Notes: generated by a model not told the origin, from the sequence alone. A stretch of DNA of 64,000 nt from Xanthocytophaga flava (GCA_030068525.1 JASJOS010000026.1:1-64000); one strand, 5' to 3'. Counted from the stretch's first letter, positions 1 to 9,345 are shown. Translations and numbers: made by a program.

Positions 1-117
1 ATTTATTATAATCGAATTAGGAGACATTCCGCTTTGGGCTATAAAAGTCCGGCAGAATTTGAACAACTTTATCAAATTAATCTCATTCACTCGCAAGTCG
101 TGTGTCCCGATTTTTAG
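1..117 (+). pseudogene. IS3-family transposase, C-terminal end only (runs off window)
   Basis: The first 38 codons read in frame to a TAG at 115-117. They contain the segment YYNRIRRHSALGYKSPAEFE, the usual end of the rve integrase domain of IS3/IS150-type OrfB transposases. The catalytic DDE residues would lie before the window, so intactness cannot be judged. The bases just after the stop, near 100-127, probably hold the right terminal inverted repeat (TGAGGTGGTCC when read inward on the minus strand). Family is confident from the motif; the exact IS group is not determined. Confidence 0.8.
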
Positions 118-519
118 GACCACCTCATACTTATAAGAAAGGTATCTAATTAACCACAGCAAACTAATTAGGTCAAATACTTTTCATATTTAAATGAATA
201 AAACCATTCGATATTATGTTCAGGAATGCTAGCTACTTAAACTAACTGGATAAGAAGACCCTAGAGCTAGTTTGTTATCAAAACAGGTGTGTACGGCAAT
301 CTTACAAAAGTCAGACACCTCTGTCTGGCTTTTGCTTTTTAGGGGTACAGCAACCATTTCAGATAGCTTACTTGTGTCTGAAAGTCTTTTGTTTTACGGT
401 TATCTCATAAAAGCTCTTCCTATAGGTAAACTCAAAACGGCTTTCGGTTATCAGTTCTCGATGTTGAAGATCCACCTGATAGAACCTATCACCTTCGCTT
501 TTTATTCTGTCGCTTAATC
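118..519. other. Gene-free interval holding the first terminator-like repeat
   Basis: No convincing gene. An 81-codon open frame at 272-517 runs through the hairpin repeat and has no domain-like composition. The only structure seen is repeat copy 1 at about 304-371. Confidence 0.5.
304..371 (+). terminator. R1 repeat copy 1 (hairpin plus T-run plus conserved trailer)
   Basis: CAAAAGTCAGACA (305-317) pairs with TGTCTGGCTTTTG (322-334), one G-T wobble, with a CCTC loop, followed by CTTTTT. This is an intrinsic-terminator shape. The trailer (AGGGGTACAGCAACCATTTC) is also conserved in other copies at about 7725, 10453, 11397, 13117 and 14732, so the unit is a dispersed repeat and not just a terminator. 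Confidence 0.65.
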
Positions 520-1059
520 CTAGTTTGCAGCTAACATTTCCTGTACCTGGCTTCGGGTTATCCCCTTTGTCTTTTGCACCTTCCAGCTCAGGCCACCGCT
601 CAATGAGAGGTAGAATGGAAAGCATTCATTGTCTTTCACCCAATACATCATTATAGCTCCCATAGCGTTCATTTTTGACTTACTGCTATACCAGACAAAA
701 AGCCCATCATCCGTAAAGTCCGTAATCTTCCTCTGCAAATTGTCTGTACTTGCCTGGATAATGTGTAGGGGTGTTGATATCTCTCTTGACGTATAGCTAC
801 CTTCTTCCAGTTTGTAATAGAGACAGCTTTCTACCCGATTGGGATGAAACGGAGGCACAGTTACCTGATCTAACTGCCAGATAGATATCTCGTGCATACG
901 TGTTCCTGAAAATCCGAGCCACTTGTCGTCAAACCAGTTATCCAGACGTATCAGGTACAGGTGTTTGGGCTTGTATTCCTTCACTCGGTTTTGGATAAGT
1001 GTTTCCAGGCAGGAGAGGAAGGTTACATCATCAGTAGGGTGGGGTAGAAGGGTTATCAT
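520..1059 (-). CDS. Hypothetical protein, 179 aa
   Basis: An unrecognised soluble protein with no signal peptide or membrane segment. It is rich in Trp and Tyr and has balanced charge, with a mixed alpha/beta look (for example HLYLIRLDNWFDDKWLGFSG in the first third). It starts at an ATG in an AT-rich leader and is the only minus-strand gene in the first 8 kb. Size and the isolated setting beside the repeat found around immunity-like genes are compatible with an orphan immunity protein, but no named family was recognised. Confidence 0.6.
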   Translation of the reverse strand: MITLLPHPTDDVTFLSCLETLIQNRVKEYKPKHLYLIRLDNWFDDKWLGFSGTRMHEISIWQLDQVTVPPFHPNRVESCLYYKLEEGSYTSREISTPLHIIQASTDNLQRKITDFTDDGLFVWYSSKSKMNAMGAIMMYWVKDNECFPFYLSLSGGLSWKVQKTKGITRSQVQEMLAAN

Positions 1060-1495
1060 TTTGGTAGTGTTCTTTCAATTTAGCTTATAGCTGTTTACTT
1101 TATTATTTTCGTCTTTTGTTGTTCAAGCCAGTGGGAATACCTCAATCTTCTGGTGAGAGAAAAACACCATGTTCCAATAATTCCGTTTGCAAACGTGAAA
1201 ATAGCGATTAGGCAATCTAACGTGAGTAGTATAGGGGCTCACATTAGTATAATAATTATCTTGAGTATAATAATTATCTTGTCGATACATACTTTGCCTG
1301 CATTTATACTTATTATGCAATTTACGAAAGTTATTTGAGTCACATTGGCTTTCCCGAGCAATCGAATCGATAAGAAACTACATAGCCGTTATGTTAAGAG
1401 ACAAGATGTTAGCGGTATAGTGATGACTGTTGTTTTTTGAAGAGATCTATTCCCAGGCAGCTTTATTTAAAGATCCATTGCTGAGCAAGCTAAAC
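1060..1495. other. Gene-free interval
   Basis: No credible gene. Short open frames on both strands at 1123-1338 overlap each other and look like chance. A 17-bp tandem duplication (AGTATAATAATTATCTTG-like unit, two copies near 1247-1281) is the only structure noticed. Confidence 0.4.
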
Positions 1496-1930
1496 CCTTA
1501 TCCTGTCCCATACCTTTTTCAATTTTGCAGGTTTTAGAGGATAATCTCTTTTTTACTCTCTCGCCCCCTTTCTGTCCTCCTGAAAGGATCTCGTGACAAA
1601 TAGAGCTACGTTCGGTTTCTGAAAGAAAAAATATATTCCAAATCCAAAGGCCGCCGGTCTTGCCACGAGATTCTTCCAGAAGGACAGGTGAGGTAGTTTG
1701 AGGGTTTCTTAAGTTGACTGCATTGAGCGGACGCTTGTGCCCATTTTGAGAGCAGTGTCCGCTGCGTTAGGGGGTAAAACCTTGTTTGGGTACTATCACA
1801 AACCTGAACTTGGCTCTCTTTGTCCCAACGCAACGGACGTTGCTTTCATTCTGGGTCCGAACGGACGTTCGAACCAGCGTCTTTCTTTTTAAAACATTCA
1901 TTTTTAGAAAAGTTATAGGACACGATAAGG
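1496..1930 (+). repeat. MITE-like dispersed repeat, copy A
   Basis: The element is bounded by imperfect terminal inverted repeats: CCTTATCCTGTCCCATA at the left and TTATAGGACACGATAAGG at the right. Inside is a block flanked by inverted arms (GTCCTCCTGAAAGGATCTCG on the left, the complement of GTCCTTCTGGAAGAATCTCG on the right). Next comes a segment with GCGGACGCTTG, CAACGCAACGGACGTTGC and GAACGGACGTTCGAACCAGC motifs. Related copies lie near 41432, 53555, 57311 and 62568. It encodes no plausible protein, so it is probably a non-autonomous mobile element. Confidence 0.7.
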
Positions 1931-2306
1931 TGCTAAACCTTACCCCATATTACTTATCGAATAAGCCATTGAGGTGTTGACATAACTGGTTTTAGTAAAG
2001 AAGCTACATGGGTATCAAGTATACTTTATAATCGTCTTTGCCCTGTTCCAATTTGACTTAAAATCATGTGTTTACGATATTCTACTACTTAACCGTGTGG
2101 TTATAGGTGATAGTGTCTGATAGCCTGTTTCAGTATAAAAATGCTATCCTGTCTTGTACCTTCTCCGCGAGAAATCTAGTTTCCTGCTTCTAATGATGAG
2201 ACTATATGAATATGAGCCATTTTTGGCTGGAAAATAAAAAGAAAGAAAACAACACTATTTAACCGGTTTATGTAGATTTACAGTTGAGTTATTCTGTAAT
2301 TGTTCT

Positions 2307-5300
2307 ATGGTTAGATTTTCTACTGTTTTCTTTCTTTTCGTTTCTTTACTTTTTTCTCTCCAATCCCGGGGGCAGAGCTATTTTCTGAAAAGAAATATAG
2401 GCTCCCTTATGCTGAAGAGTTCCTTCCTGTCTACATATACGGATAGCCTGGGTTTTTTGTATGTGAACCGTTCAGATGGCAATGTGATCAAGCTGCGACC
2501 GGATGGGAGTATACAGACTATCTTAAATACCAGAGCCAGCTATCCTAATGAAATTACTCTTGACAGACAGGGAAATATATGGATAGCTGAGACTGCTACT
2601 CGTCGCATACGGAAATTTGACTCATCTGGAAAAGATGAGGGTCAGCTTTCAGTCTATGGTAACATGGCTATCGACAAGCAGGGAAATGTATGGGTGACAG
2701 ATGGGGGAAATAGCCGCATTCAGATCTTTGATACCAATGGTAAGTTTCTGCGTACGATTGGGCCTCTGATTGTGGATAATAAGCCATCGGATGCTTTCGG
2801 AAATATTGTCATTGATCAGGATGGAAACATGTGGCTAGCAATGGATGATAGGATTGCGAAGTTTGATGCCAATGGTACACTTTTGCTAACCGTAGGTTCT
2901 TCCGGGAAAGAAGATGGTCAGTTTAGGTCAATCTATCATCTGTTTATAGACCCGGAAGGTAAGCTCTGGGTTGCTGATAGTGGTAATAATCGTGTGCAGC
3001 AATTTGATGCCAGTGGCAAGTTTTTACAAAAATTTGAACTGCCAGCTCCGGCAGATGGAGAGAATTCACACATATTTAGTATCAATGTAGATAGAAATGG
3101 CAATAGGTGGATTGTCAATGGAAAAAGCTTGCAAAAGTTTGACAACAAAGGGGTACTTCTTTTTCGAATGGGGGCAGAAGGTACACTAGCTGGACAATTT
3201 AAGGCTCCTAAAGGAATCGCTATAGATGATGAAGGAAATGTGTGGGTTGCGGATAGAGACAATAATCGTATTCAGAAGTTTGACGCCAAAGGAAATTTTC
3301 TACTCACTGTTGGATCTGCCGGGTCTGGGATAGGACAATTTAAGAATCCTAGAGGTCTTGAGACTGACAAAGCAGGCAATATCTGGGTTGCTGATACAGA
3401 CAATTACCGTGTTCAGGTTTTTGATCCTTACGGAAAGTTTTTATTTAAGCTGGATTCTACTGCCTATTCTAGCAAGTCGGATATTACCAAAGACCGAAAT
3501 GGAATTATGTATGTAGGTTCGGGTTCGGCTGAACTAAAAAAATATGATATACACGGTAATCTTTTACAAACATTGCTATTACCCGGACCCGGAGAAAATG
3601 GAAGTGGCTATCCGGATATACATAGTATTGCAGTAGACAAGGACGAAAATATCTGGGTATTGAGTTCCAGCACTTATCCAGGCATTTATAAGTATGACCG
3701 TAATGGAAAACTTTTGTTTAAAGTAGGAACCTTTGGTACAGGGATAGGCGAATTTAGGTATCCCGAAGGTATGGCACTGGACCAGAATGGCAATGTCTGG
3801 GTGACAGATACCTATGCCGCACGGATACAAAAGTTTGATTCAATAGGTAAATTTCTGGAGATTATGAACTTTCCGAATATAGAATGCCAGTATATCACAT
3901 TTGACAGATCTGGAGATTTTTATTTGTCTTCCCTGTATGGTGTGCTTGTTTATAGCTCAAAGCCAGAGAAGTCTTTTATAAAGGGCCGTGTGTATGCAGA
4001 CGAAAATCAGAATTGTACCTTTGACGGTTCAGACAAGCCTCTGGCAGGTATATCAGTAGTAGCCCAACCTGGAAACTACTACGGTTTAAGTGATGGTAAC
4101 GGGTATTATCAGATTGTTGCAGATAGTGGAACGTATACTATCAGTCAGGCGGTAACCAAAACAGGAAACTGGCTTGTGGAGCCTATTTGTCCCGTTACCA
4201 ATGTTTCTGCTCCTGTGAGTCTTGCAAGTAAAGAAGATAGCATTACCCACATCGACTTTGCCAATAGAGCGTTTAAAGTGCCCCACCTGGTTACCTATGT
4301 AAGCTCTGATCGTCGTCGCCGTTGTATGACAAATACCACTGTAGTAAGCTATGCCAATACAGGCAATGCAGATGCTACCCATGTGAAGGTATATATAAAG
4401 CTACCTCCTTATGTCGTCGTTAAGTCTGCGGATAGGCCTTATACCATCGACAAGGATTCCAATTATGTATTTACGATCGATAGTCTCAAAGTGGGGCAAG
4501 TGGGTAAAATACATACTATAGATTCGGTAGTGTGTGTAACTAAGATTACCGGACTGACCCAATGTACCAAAACCTGGATTACCCCTGCCAATGCCTATAC
4601 GTTACCGGAAGGTACTCAATGGGATCATTCGGATATTGTGCTCACTGGCAAATGCATAGAAAACGGCAGAGTACAGCTAGTAATTAAGAATGTTGGTCAG
4701 GCAATGGCTGATAGTGCTGAGTTTAGAATAATGCTGGATGCTCAGCTGGCTTTCCGTAAAAATTATAAACTGGCAGCAGGAGATAGTTTAGTATTAAAAG
4801 TGCCTGCCAATGGCAAAACAGTCCGTCTGGAAGCCGACCAGCGCCCTGATCATCCACGTAAATCTCAAACCAATCTGACCATTGAGGGATGTGTAGCGTC
4901 TACCAGTGATATAGTGAGCAAAGGATTTGTCGATGTGTTGCCACAGGATGATGCAGAGCCCGAAGTTGCCATACAATGTATGCGGATTGTAGATTCCTAT
5001 GACCCTAACGATAAGCTGGTAAGTCCTGCTGGAACACCTGTAGACCATTATACACCAACAAATTCTGAACTGAAATATACGATTCGCTTCCAGAATACAG
5101 GTACGGATTATGCCTATAAAGTAGTGGTAGTAGATACCTTGTCCGAAAACCTGGATATTGCCACATTGCAAATGGGAGCTGCCTCACATACCTACTCATT
5201 GAAGGTAAGTGGCAAAGGACAACCTATACTTACCTGGACATTCAATAACATTAATCTACCGGATAGCACCCGTGATCAGAAAGGTAGCAATGGATTTATT

Positions 5301-5750
5301 CAGTTTTCGATCAAGCCAAAAACGAATCTACCCGAAAAGATGCTGATTGAGAATTATGCGGATATCTTCTTTGATTACAATGATCCTGTACGCACTAACA
5401 CTACAACAAACGTAATGTATGATGTGCCTAAAATAATCAATCCTGCCAATCAGTTGAGTGATTCTATTATAGATAAGGTAATGGCGGCTGAACCAGATGC
5501 GTTGAAAGGCAAGCTAAGTCTATATCCCAATCCTACCCAGAGTCAGGTGTGGATTCAGTCGGTAGATGCGTCTGTACGTATTGAACAGGTTAAGATCTAT
5601 AATCTGTTGGGGGAGGCGCAGAACGTAAGTCTATCCTCGGTAGATAGCCAGGCTGTACAGATTAATATGCAGGCTAAGCCCAAAGGAATGTATCTGGTAC
5701 ATATTCAGACTAATAAGGGTACATCTATTCAACGGGTTGTGGTGCAGTAA
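2307..5750 (+). CDS. T9SS-exported NHL-repeat beta-propeller protein, 1147 aa
   Basis: Secreted or cell-surface protein. Residues 1-23 form a signal peptide. Residues ~45-540 carry many NHL-type repeats of the form D..GN.WV.D..N.RIQ.FD, which fold into beta-propellers that usually bind proteins or glycans. Around residue 558 an SdrD-B/CNA-like linker begins (KGRVYADENQNCTFDGSDKP). From about 898 there is a DPNDK-containing domain of the type common in long Bacteroidota surface proteins. From about 1070 the LSLYPNPTQ motif opens a type A T9SS sorting domain. No catalytic domain was seen. A clear terminator follows at 5796. The gene is intact; ligand unknown. Confidence 0.9.
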   Translation: MVRFSTVFFLFVSLLFSLQSRGQSYFLKRNIGSLMLKSSFLSTYTDSLGFLYVNRSDGNVIKLRPDGSIQTILNTRASYPNEITLDRQGNIWIAETATRRIRKFDSSGKDEGQLSVYGNMAIDKQGNVWVTDGGNSRIQIFDTNGKFLRTIGPLIVDNKPSDAFGNIVIDQDGNMWLAMDDRIAKFDANGTLLLTVGSSGKEDGQFRSIYHLFIDPEGKLWVADSGNNRVQQFDASGKFLQKFELPAPADGENSHIFSINVDRNGNRWIVNGKSLQKFDNKGVLLFRMGAEGTLAGQFKAPKGIAIDDEGNVWVADRDNNRIQKFDAKGNFLLTVGSAGSGIGQFKNPRGLETDKAGNIWVADTDNYRVQVFDPYGKFLFKLDSTAYSSKSDITKDRNGIMYVGSGSAELKKYDIHGNLLQTLLLPGPGENGSGYPDIHSIAVDKDENIWVLSSSTYPGIYKYDRNGKLLFKVGTFGTGIGEFRYPEGMALDQNGNVWVTDTYAARIQKFDSIGKFLEIMNFPNIECQYITFDRSGDFYLSSLYGVLVYSSKPEKSFIKGRVYADENQNCTFDGSDKPLAGISVVAQPGNYYGLSDGNGYYQIVADSGTYTISQAVTKTGNWLVEPICPVTNVSAPVSLASKEDSITHIDFANRAFKVPHLVTYVSSDRRRRCMTNTTVVSYANTGNADATHVKVYIKLPPYVVVKSADRPYTIDKDSNYVFTIDSLKVGQVGKIHTIDSVVCVTKITGLTQCTKTWITPANAYTLPEGTQWDHSDIVLTGKCIENGRVQLVIKNVGQAMADSAEFRIMLDAQLAFRKNYKLAAGDSLVLKVPANGKTVRLEADQRPDHPRKSQTNLTIEGCVASTSDIVSKGFVDVLPQDDAEPEVAIQCMRIVDSYDPNDKLVSPAGTPVDHYTPTNSELKYTIRFQNTGTDYAYKVVVVDTLSENLDIATLQMGAASHTYSLKVSGKGQPILTWTFNNINLPDSTRDQKGSNGFIQFSIKPKTNLPEKMLIENYADIFFDYNDPVRTNTTTNVMYDVPKIINPANQLSDSIIDKVMAAEPDALKGKLSLYPNPTQSQVWIQSVDASVRIEQVKIYNLLGEAQNVSLSSVDSQAVQINMQAKPKGMYLVHIQTNKGTSIQRVVVQ

Positions 5751-5795
5751 GATGAAGTAGTACAAATGAGTTTCTATTAATAAACTTTCTAACGC

Positions 5796-5825
5796 AAAAG
5801 GTCTGAAGATGCATTCAGGCCTTTT
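5796..5825 (+). terminator. Intrinsic terminator after the NHL-repeat gene
   Basis: AAAAGGTCTGAA (5796-5807) pairs with TTCAGGCCTTTT (5814-5825), one wobble, and is followed by CTGTT. It lies 46 bp after the stop of the NHL gene and before the next gene, which separates the two transcription units. Confidence 0.75.
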
Positions 5826-5906
5826 CTGTTAGTATATCTATAGTATTTATACATTTTGTCAAAACTGTTCGTTAGTAGTCTGAAAAAATGATACACGTTT
5901 AGGTAT

Positions 5907-6374
5907 ATGCGAAAACTTGCTTTGGTTATTTTGTTTCTAGTAACAAGTATACCTGCAAAGGCTCAGTGGGCCTGTGATGATATTATGACATTGGTTAATA
6001 CCAAGTGGGTACTTAGTACCTATAAGCGTGTGGAGGATTCAGTGAAATTAAAAGCGCCAGATCCACAATATATGATTGCCTTCTGTGAAAAAGGATGTAT
6101 AGAATTTTATGTAGACGGAGTAGTAATAGGGACTGGGTATTATAAAAGAAATAAAAGGAGATGTTATGATATTGAGCCAGGTAAGGCAGTCAGACGGTAT
6201 ACTCCCGGTTGGGCAGCGAAGAAACCCAAACTCTTTGATACCTATTTCTCTCATTTTTACTCGGATATGATAAGTGCTTTTATCCTGCTGATAAGGGATA
6301 AAACTATAGAGCTGCATTTTAGTAATGATCCTGGAGATTGGGGATGGTTACGATTTAAGCGTGTGTTGTTGTAG
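5907..6374 (+). CDS. Small exported META/lipocalin-like protein, 155 aa
   Basis: Residues 1-20 are a Sec signal peptide ending AKAQ. The mature part opens with LVNTKWVLSTYKR and closes with a beta-rich stretch ending WLRFKRVLL. A TKWVL-type opening plus an F-K-R closing strand is typical of small META/HslJ or lipocalin-like beta-barrels in Bacteroidota; that fold is inferred. The next gene is a diverged paralogue in the same direction with the same opening (GKKWVLTEF) and closing (VTFKRI) strands. Function unknown; likely periplasmic or secreted. Confidence 0.7.
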   Translation: MRKLALVILFLVTSIPAKAQWACDDIMTLVNTKWVLSTYKRVEDSVKLKAPDPQYMIAFCEKGCIEFYVDGVVIGTGYYKRNKRRCYDIEPGKAVRRYTPGWAAKKPKLFDTYFSHFYSDMISAFILLIRDKTIELHFSNDPGDWGWLRFKRVLL

Positions 6375-6411
6375 TTTCGTCAGGTTGGTATATAATCAAA
6401 TAACAAGTAAT

Positions 6412-6939
6412 ATGCGTTTGGGTAGTACAAACAGGTTAGTAAGATTTTATCTTCTTTTACTGATAGGGGTTATATGCAGCTCCTGCCGTTTGCAGTATGT
6501 GTTTGACAAGACTCCAGATGAACTTAGAGGAAAGAAATGGGTGCTAACTGAGTTTACCCATCCTGTTTCCGGTATCACAGAAGTGATAGATCCTACAGCA
6601 TACCTGACGGGATGTACACATAAATTTGAAGTGGAATTTCTGGATAAGGGTGTAATGCGAACTATGGTAAACACAAAGCATCTGTCATTGGGTTATTACC
6701 GGGTAAAAGATCGAAAGTTTAGTGTTTGCAATTCCAGGGTAAGTTCAGTATGGATAGATGCGTCTGGAGAGTGCCATTCAGATGCTGTAGACAGAGATGA
6801 ATTTTATAGAATGATGCTATCTGCTACATCGTATCGGATAGATCAGGATAACCTGATTATTAACTTTTCGATACGAAGTACTAGCCTTTCGAGAGATGGA
6901 ATAGTGACGTTTAAGAGGATAGATAACCCTGCGGAATAA
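6412..6939 (+). CDS. META/lipocalin-like lipoprotein, 175 aa
   Basis: The frame stays open upstream to 6325, but the ATG at 6412 is preferred. It places a lipoprotein signal (LLLLIGVICSSC) at the N-terminus and avoids overlap with the preceding gene. The mature part begins GKKWVLTEFTH and ends GIVTFKRI, matching the fold of the paralogue at 5907. Four cysteines lie in the mature region. Probably a small periplasm-facing lipoprotein co-transcribed with its neighbour (37 bp gap). No specific function recognised. Confidence 0.7.
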   Translation: MRLGSTNRLVRFYLLLLIGVICSSCRLQYVFDKTPDELRGKKWVLTEFTHPVSGITEVIDPTAYLTGCTHKFEVEFLDKGVMRTMVNTKHLSLGYYRVKDRKFSVCNSRVSSVWIDASGECHSDAVDRDEFYRMMLSATSYRIDQDNLIINFSIRSTSLSRDGIVTFKRIDNPAE

Positions 6940-7090
6940 GCACGAATTATTGCGTCCTATTTGAATGCCTGATATCAGCTATTTTGTTGTTGAAAAATAC
7001 AAAATAGAGATTGTACTTATCACGATAAACAATATTTGTTTCTTGCATCCTGGAAATTCGGTTCCATTTAAAAATAGATAAGTAAGTGAT

Positions 7091-7477
7091 ATGTATCTAA
7101 TAAACATTAATAATGTAAAACAGATGAAATATTGGGAACTATTATCCATTTTTAGTGATGAAAAAGATATACTAATTGCTATTGAACAGAAAGCAAAGAC
7201 ACTTCAAATACTTCAACCTTTAACGGATCGTTATCAAGTTATTTTCTCTAATGCTGAATGTGAAGAATATTTCGAAAAGAGCAATAAAAAGTTTTTTATA
7301 GCTGATGGGAGATTATATCCATTACGTTTGGATGATGAGAGAATAAATGTACAGGCCAACATTTTTTCTATAAATGAAATATTTAAATATTATGGAGGAA
7401 GTATTATTGAAGAGGCATTAGAGAAAAGCTCTGCTTTGATTAACACAAAACATAATTTTGATTCTACTAATATTTAA
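7091..7477 (+). CDS. Hypothetical protein, 128 aa
   Basis: Unrecognised soluble, acidic protein. Upstream ATG at 7091; an internal ATG at 7124 (MKYWELLSIF) is an equally possible start. It stands at the left edge of an array of similarly sized unrelated small genes (7.1-15.2 kb), each set off by repeats and lacking any full-length neighbour. This suggests an orphan immunity protein. Very AT-rich coding sequence. Family unknown. Confidence 0.6.
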   Translation: MYLININNVKQMKYWELLSIFSDEKDILIAIEQKAKTLQILQPLTDRYQVIFSNAECEEYFEKSNKKFFIADGRLYPLRLDDERINVQANIFSINEIFKYYGGSIIEEALEKSSALINTKHNFDSTNI

Positions 7478-7724
7478 TACAGAATTGCTACTTTACCCAG
7501 CTAAAATGAATGAGAGATTGCTTAATATTGTTAAATAAGTATCATCGTTTAATAAAAAAACGTAATTTAATAAGATCAACAAATGTTGTTATCCAAGCTA
7601 TATTTCTTACTCAAATGAATTATATTATTCCATATTATGCTTAGCAATACCTAGCTGCATGCAATAAATAGGAAAATAAGCTTTGACATGCTTTATTGTT
7701 AAACTGATTACCTTCAACAATTTT

Positions 7725-7793
7725 ACAAAGTCAGACACCTCTGTCTGGCTTTTGTTTTTTTATGGATACAGCAACCATTTCAGATGGCTTACA
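7725..7793 (+). terminator. R1 repeat copy 2
   Basis: AAAGTCAGACA, a CCTC loop and TGTCTGGCTTT, then TTTTTT and the trailer GGATACAGCAACCATTTCAG. Almost identical to copy 1. It is also the left part of a ~220-bp duplication shared with 14732-14951. Confidence 0.65.
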
Positions 7794-7881
7794 ATTGAGT
7801 ATATAGTAAGCATTTGGCTAGGAATGTGTTTGCCAGTTAACCTAAATAGAATACTTTGCCTGCTTATTAATTATATACAGT

Positions 7882-7986
7882 ATGTCAGTTTATCATGATG
7901 CCGCCATAATTACACTGAAACACTTTTCCGCTGATGAGTTAGTGATCCGTATCCATCCGGGCAAATACATGTCCTCACTCGAATAG
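7882..7986 (+). pseudogene. Truncated 5' duplicate of the gene at 14888
   Basis: The first 21 or so codons (MSVYHDAAIITLKHFSADEL) match those of the intact 14888 gene with one substitution. The match stops at about 7945, after which unrelated sequence runs to a TAG at 7984-7986. About 150 bp upstream, including the R1 hairpin, also matches the 14888 copy. This is a partial segmental duplication left after recombination. Confidence 0.75.
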
Positions 7987-8081
7987 ATACAAATCACAGA
8001 CTTACTCTTATCCAATTTTATCCAACAGCACCAGTCCGAAGACCGGTGCCAATCTGGGCTAGCGAAGATCCAATTTAGCTT

Positions 8082-8432
8082 TCATGTTTTTCGCTTTTCA
8101 ATTAAAAAAAAAGTTACTATAAACAGTAAGATACTTGTTATATGGAACGGCAAACTGGTATCTCCTAGAATATGTATCCATATTATATAGCTCAGAATAC
8201 TCGATGCGATCCCAACAAAAAAAACATATAATGAAGATATAATTCTGTTTTTTTTACTAATGATCATAAAAAAAAGTGCACTCGATAAAACAATAGAATA
8301 TAATCTAATAGATAATCCTCCATCCTTTCCTTGATAATAAGAAAGATCGGATGACTTAATTTTAAAATCAATCCATGCAACGATCGAAGATATAATTATT
8401 AAAAAAAACACTACTTTGATTTTACGCTCCAT
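8082..8432 (-). CDS. Small integral membrane protein, 116 aa
   Basis: Four hydrophobic segments (about residues 6-22, 44-58, 66-86 and 91-108) indicate an inner-membrane protein, with a Lys/Arg-rich N-terminus (MERKIKVV) and C-terminus (EKRKT). The ATG lies 3 bp after the stop of a decayed upstream coding fragment on the same strand (8436-8550). That arrangement is typical of an immunity gene directly downstream of a toxin C-terminus. No family recognised. Confidence 0.6.
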   Translation of the reverse strand: MERKIKVVFFLIIISSIVAWIDFKIKSSDLSYYQGKDGGLSIRLYSIVLSSALFFMIISKKNRIISSLYVFFVGIASSILSYIIWIHILGDTSLPFHITSILLFIVTFFLIEKRKT

Positions 8433-8435
8433 ATT

Positions 8436-8550
8436 TTATTTTAACACTGTCTCACTTTGATTATTTAAATTAGTTGTTGCCTTTGTAGCAACAGCCTCTG
8501 CTGCTTTTGAATTGTACCCGTCCACCTGAGTACCGTGAAAAGGCTTACCC
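8436..8550 (-). pseudogene. C-terminal coding remnant of a lost protein (possible toxin tip)
   Basis: Minus-strand frame reads GKPFHGTQVDGYNSKAAEA and continues to NNQSETVLK and a TAA at 8436-8438, 3 bp before the start of the membrane protein at 8432. Composition is protein-like, but the fragment has no start of its own and begins where the IS66 remnant ends. Probably the last ~37 residues of a protein cut off by the IS; toxin identity is inferred only from the neighbour. Confidence 0.4.
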
Positions 8551-9160
8551 TTACTTTTTCCATCGATTAGGGAGTAAATTGGAGAACTTACCTTCATAGT
8601 CTGAACTGTTGAGTTTCGCTAGTACGTCACTTAGCCATGCATGCGGATTAAGGTTATTACGTTGGCAAGATCCTAAAAATGAATACAGTATAGCTGCGTT
8701 TTGAGCAGCCAGATATGAGCCTGCAAAAAGGTGATTTTTACGACCTAAAGCAATAGGGCGGATTATGTACTTGACTGCATTGTCGTCGATTTGAAGATGA
8801 CCGTGATAGAGATAGACGGTGAGTTTATCTCAAATCCCGAACGTATAGGCAATCGCTTTCCCAATGGGACTACAAGGTAATACCTTTGTGTACTGCTCTT
8901 GCAAATAGATTTTGAGTTTGTCATTGTATACTTCATACCCATCTGTCTGAAGCATGCCCTGGCAGTTGGTAAGCAATTGAGCAAGGCCCTTTTGTCCTCT
9001 CTCAGTTTGATGTCACACACTACAAGGTCTGCAACAGGAGCATGGTAAGCCCATAAGTAGCCTAAATGACAAGCTCCTTTCTTGTTTGCATCCTGTACCC
9101 TTAAGGTAGTTTCATCGGCTTGACTGTATTTGTTAGCTTTGTATAGGAGTGCTTACTTGA
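8551..9160 (-). pseudogene. IS66-family transposase (TnpC) remnant
   Basis: Broken minus-strand reading frames show QIDDNAVKYIIRPIALGRKN, LFAGSYLAAQNAAILYSFLG and LPNRWKK-stop, the conserved C-terminus of IS66 TnpC. Farther upstream lie SQADETTLRVQD and GYLWAYHAP in a different frame. At least one frameshift and an in-frame stop separate the parts, and the N-terminal half is missing. It cannot be active. Confidence 0.85.
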
Positions 9161-9345
9161 GCAAGAGTATGTACTATATACTTTGGTAATAACCTACATT
9201 TAGTTAATTTTTTGTTGAATAAAGGATTGGTTTAAATCTTGTTGGTTTGTTTTGAAAAGCATACTTTAAACTAAGTTGCTAAGTAGGATTCTACTCGTTA
9301 TTTACTTACAACCTAAGCTTTCAATAATGCCTGAATACTGTCACT

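Noticed and set aside
272-517. 81-codon plus-strand open frame
   Set aside because: Runs through the R1 hairpin; the matching frame at 7683-7898 exists only because the repeat is shared. No coding character.
1123-1338. Overlapping short open frames on both strands
   Set aside because: Mirror-image AT-rich frames over a small tandem repeat, no motif.
2936-5199. Several antisense open frames inside the NHL gene
   Set aside because: Shadows of a strongly supported gene on the plus strand.
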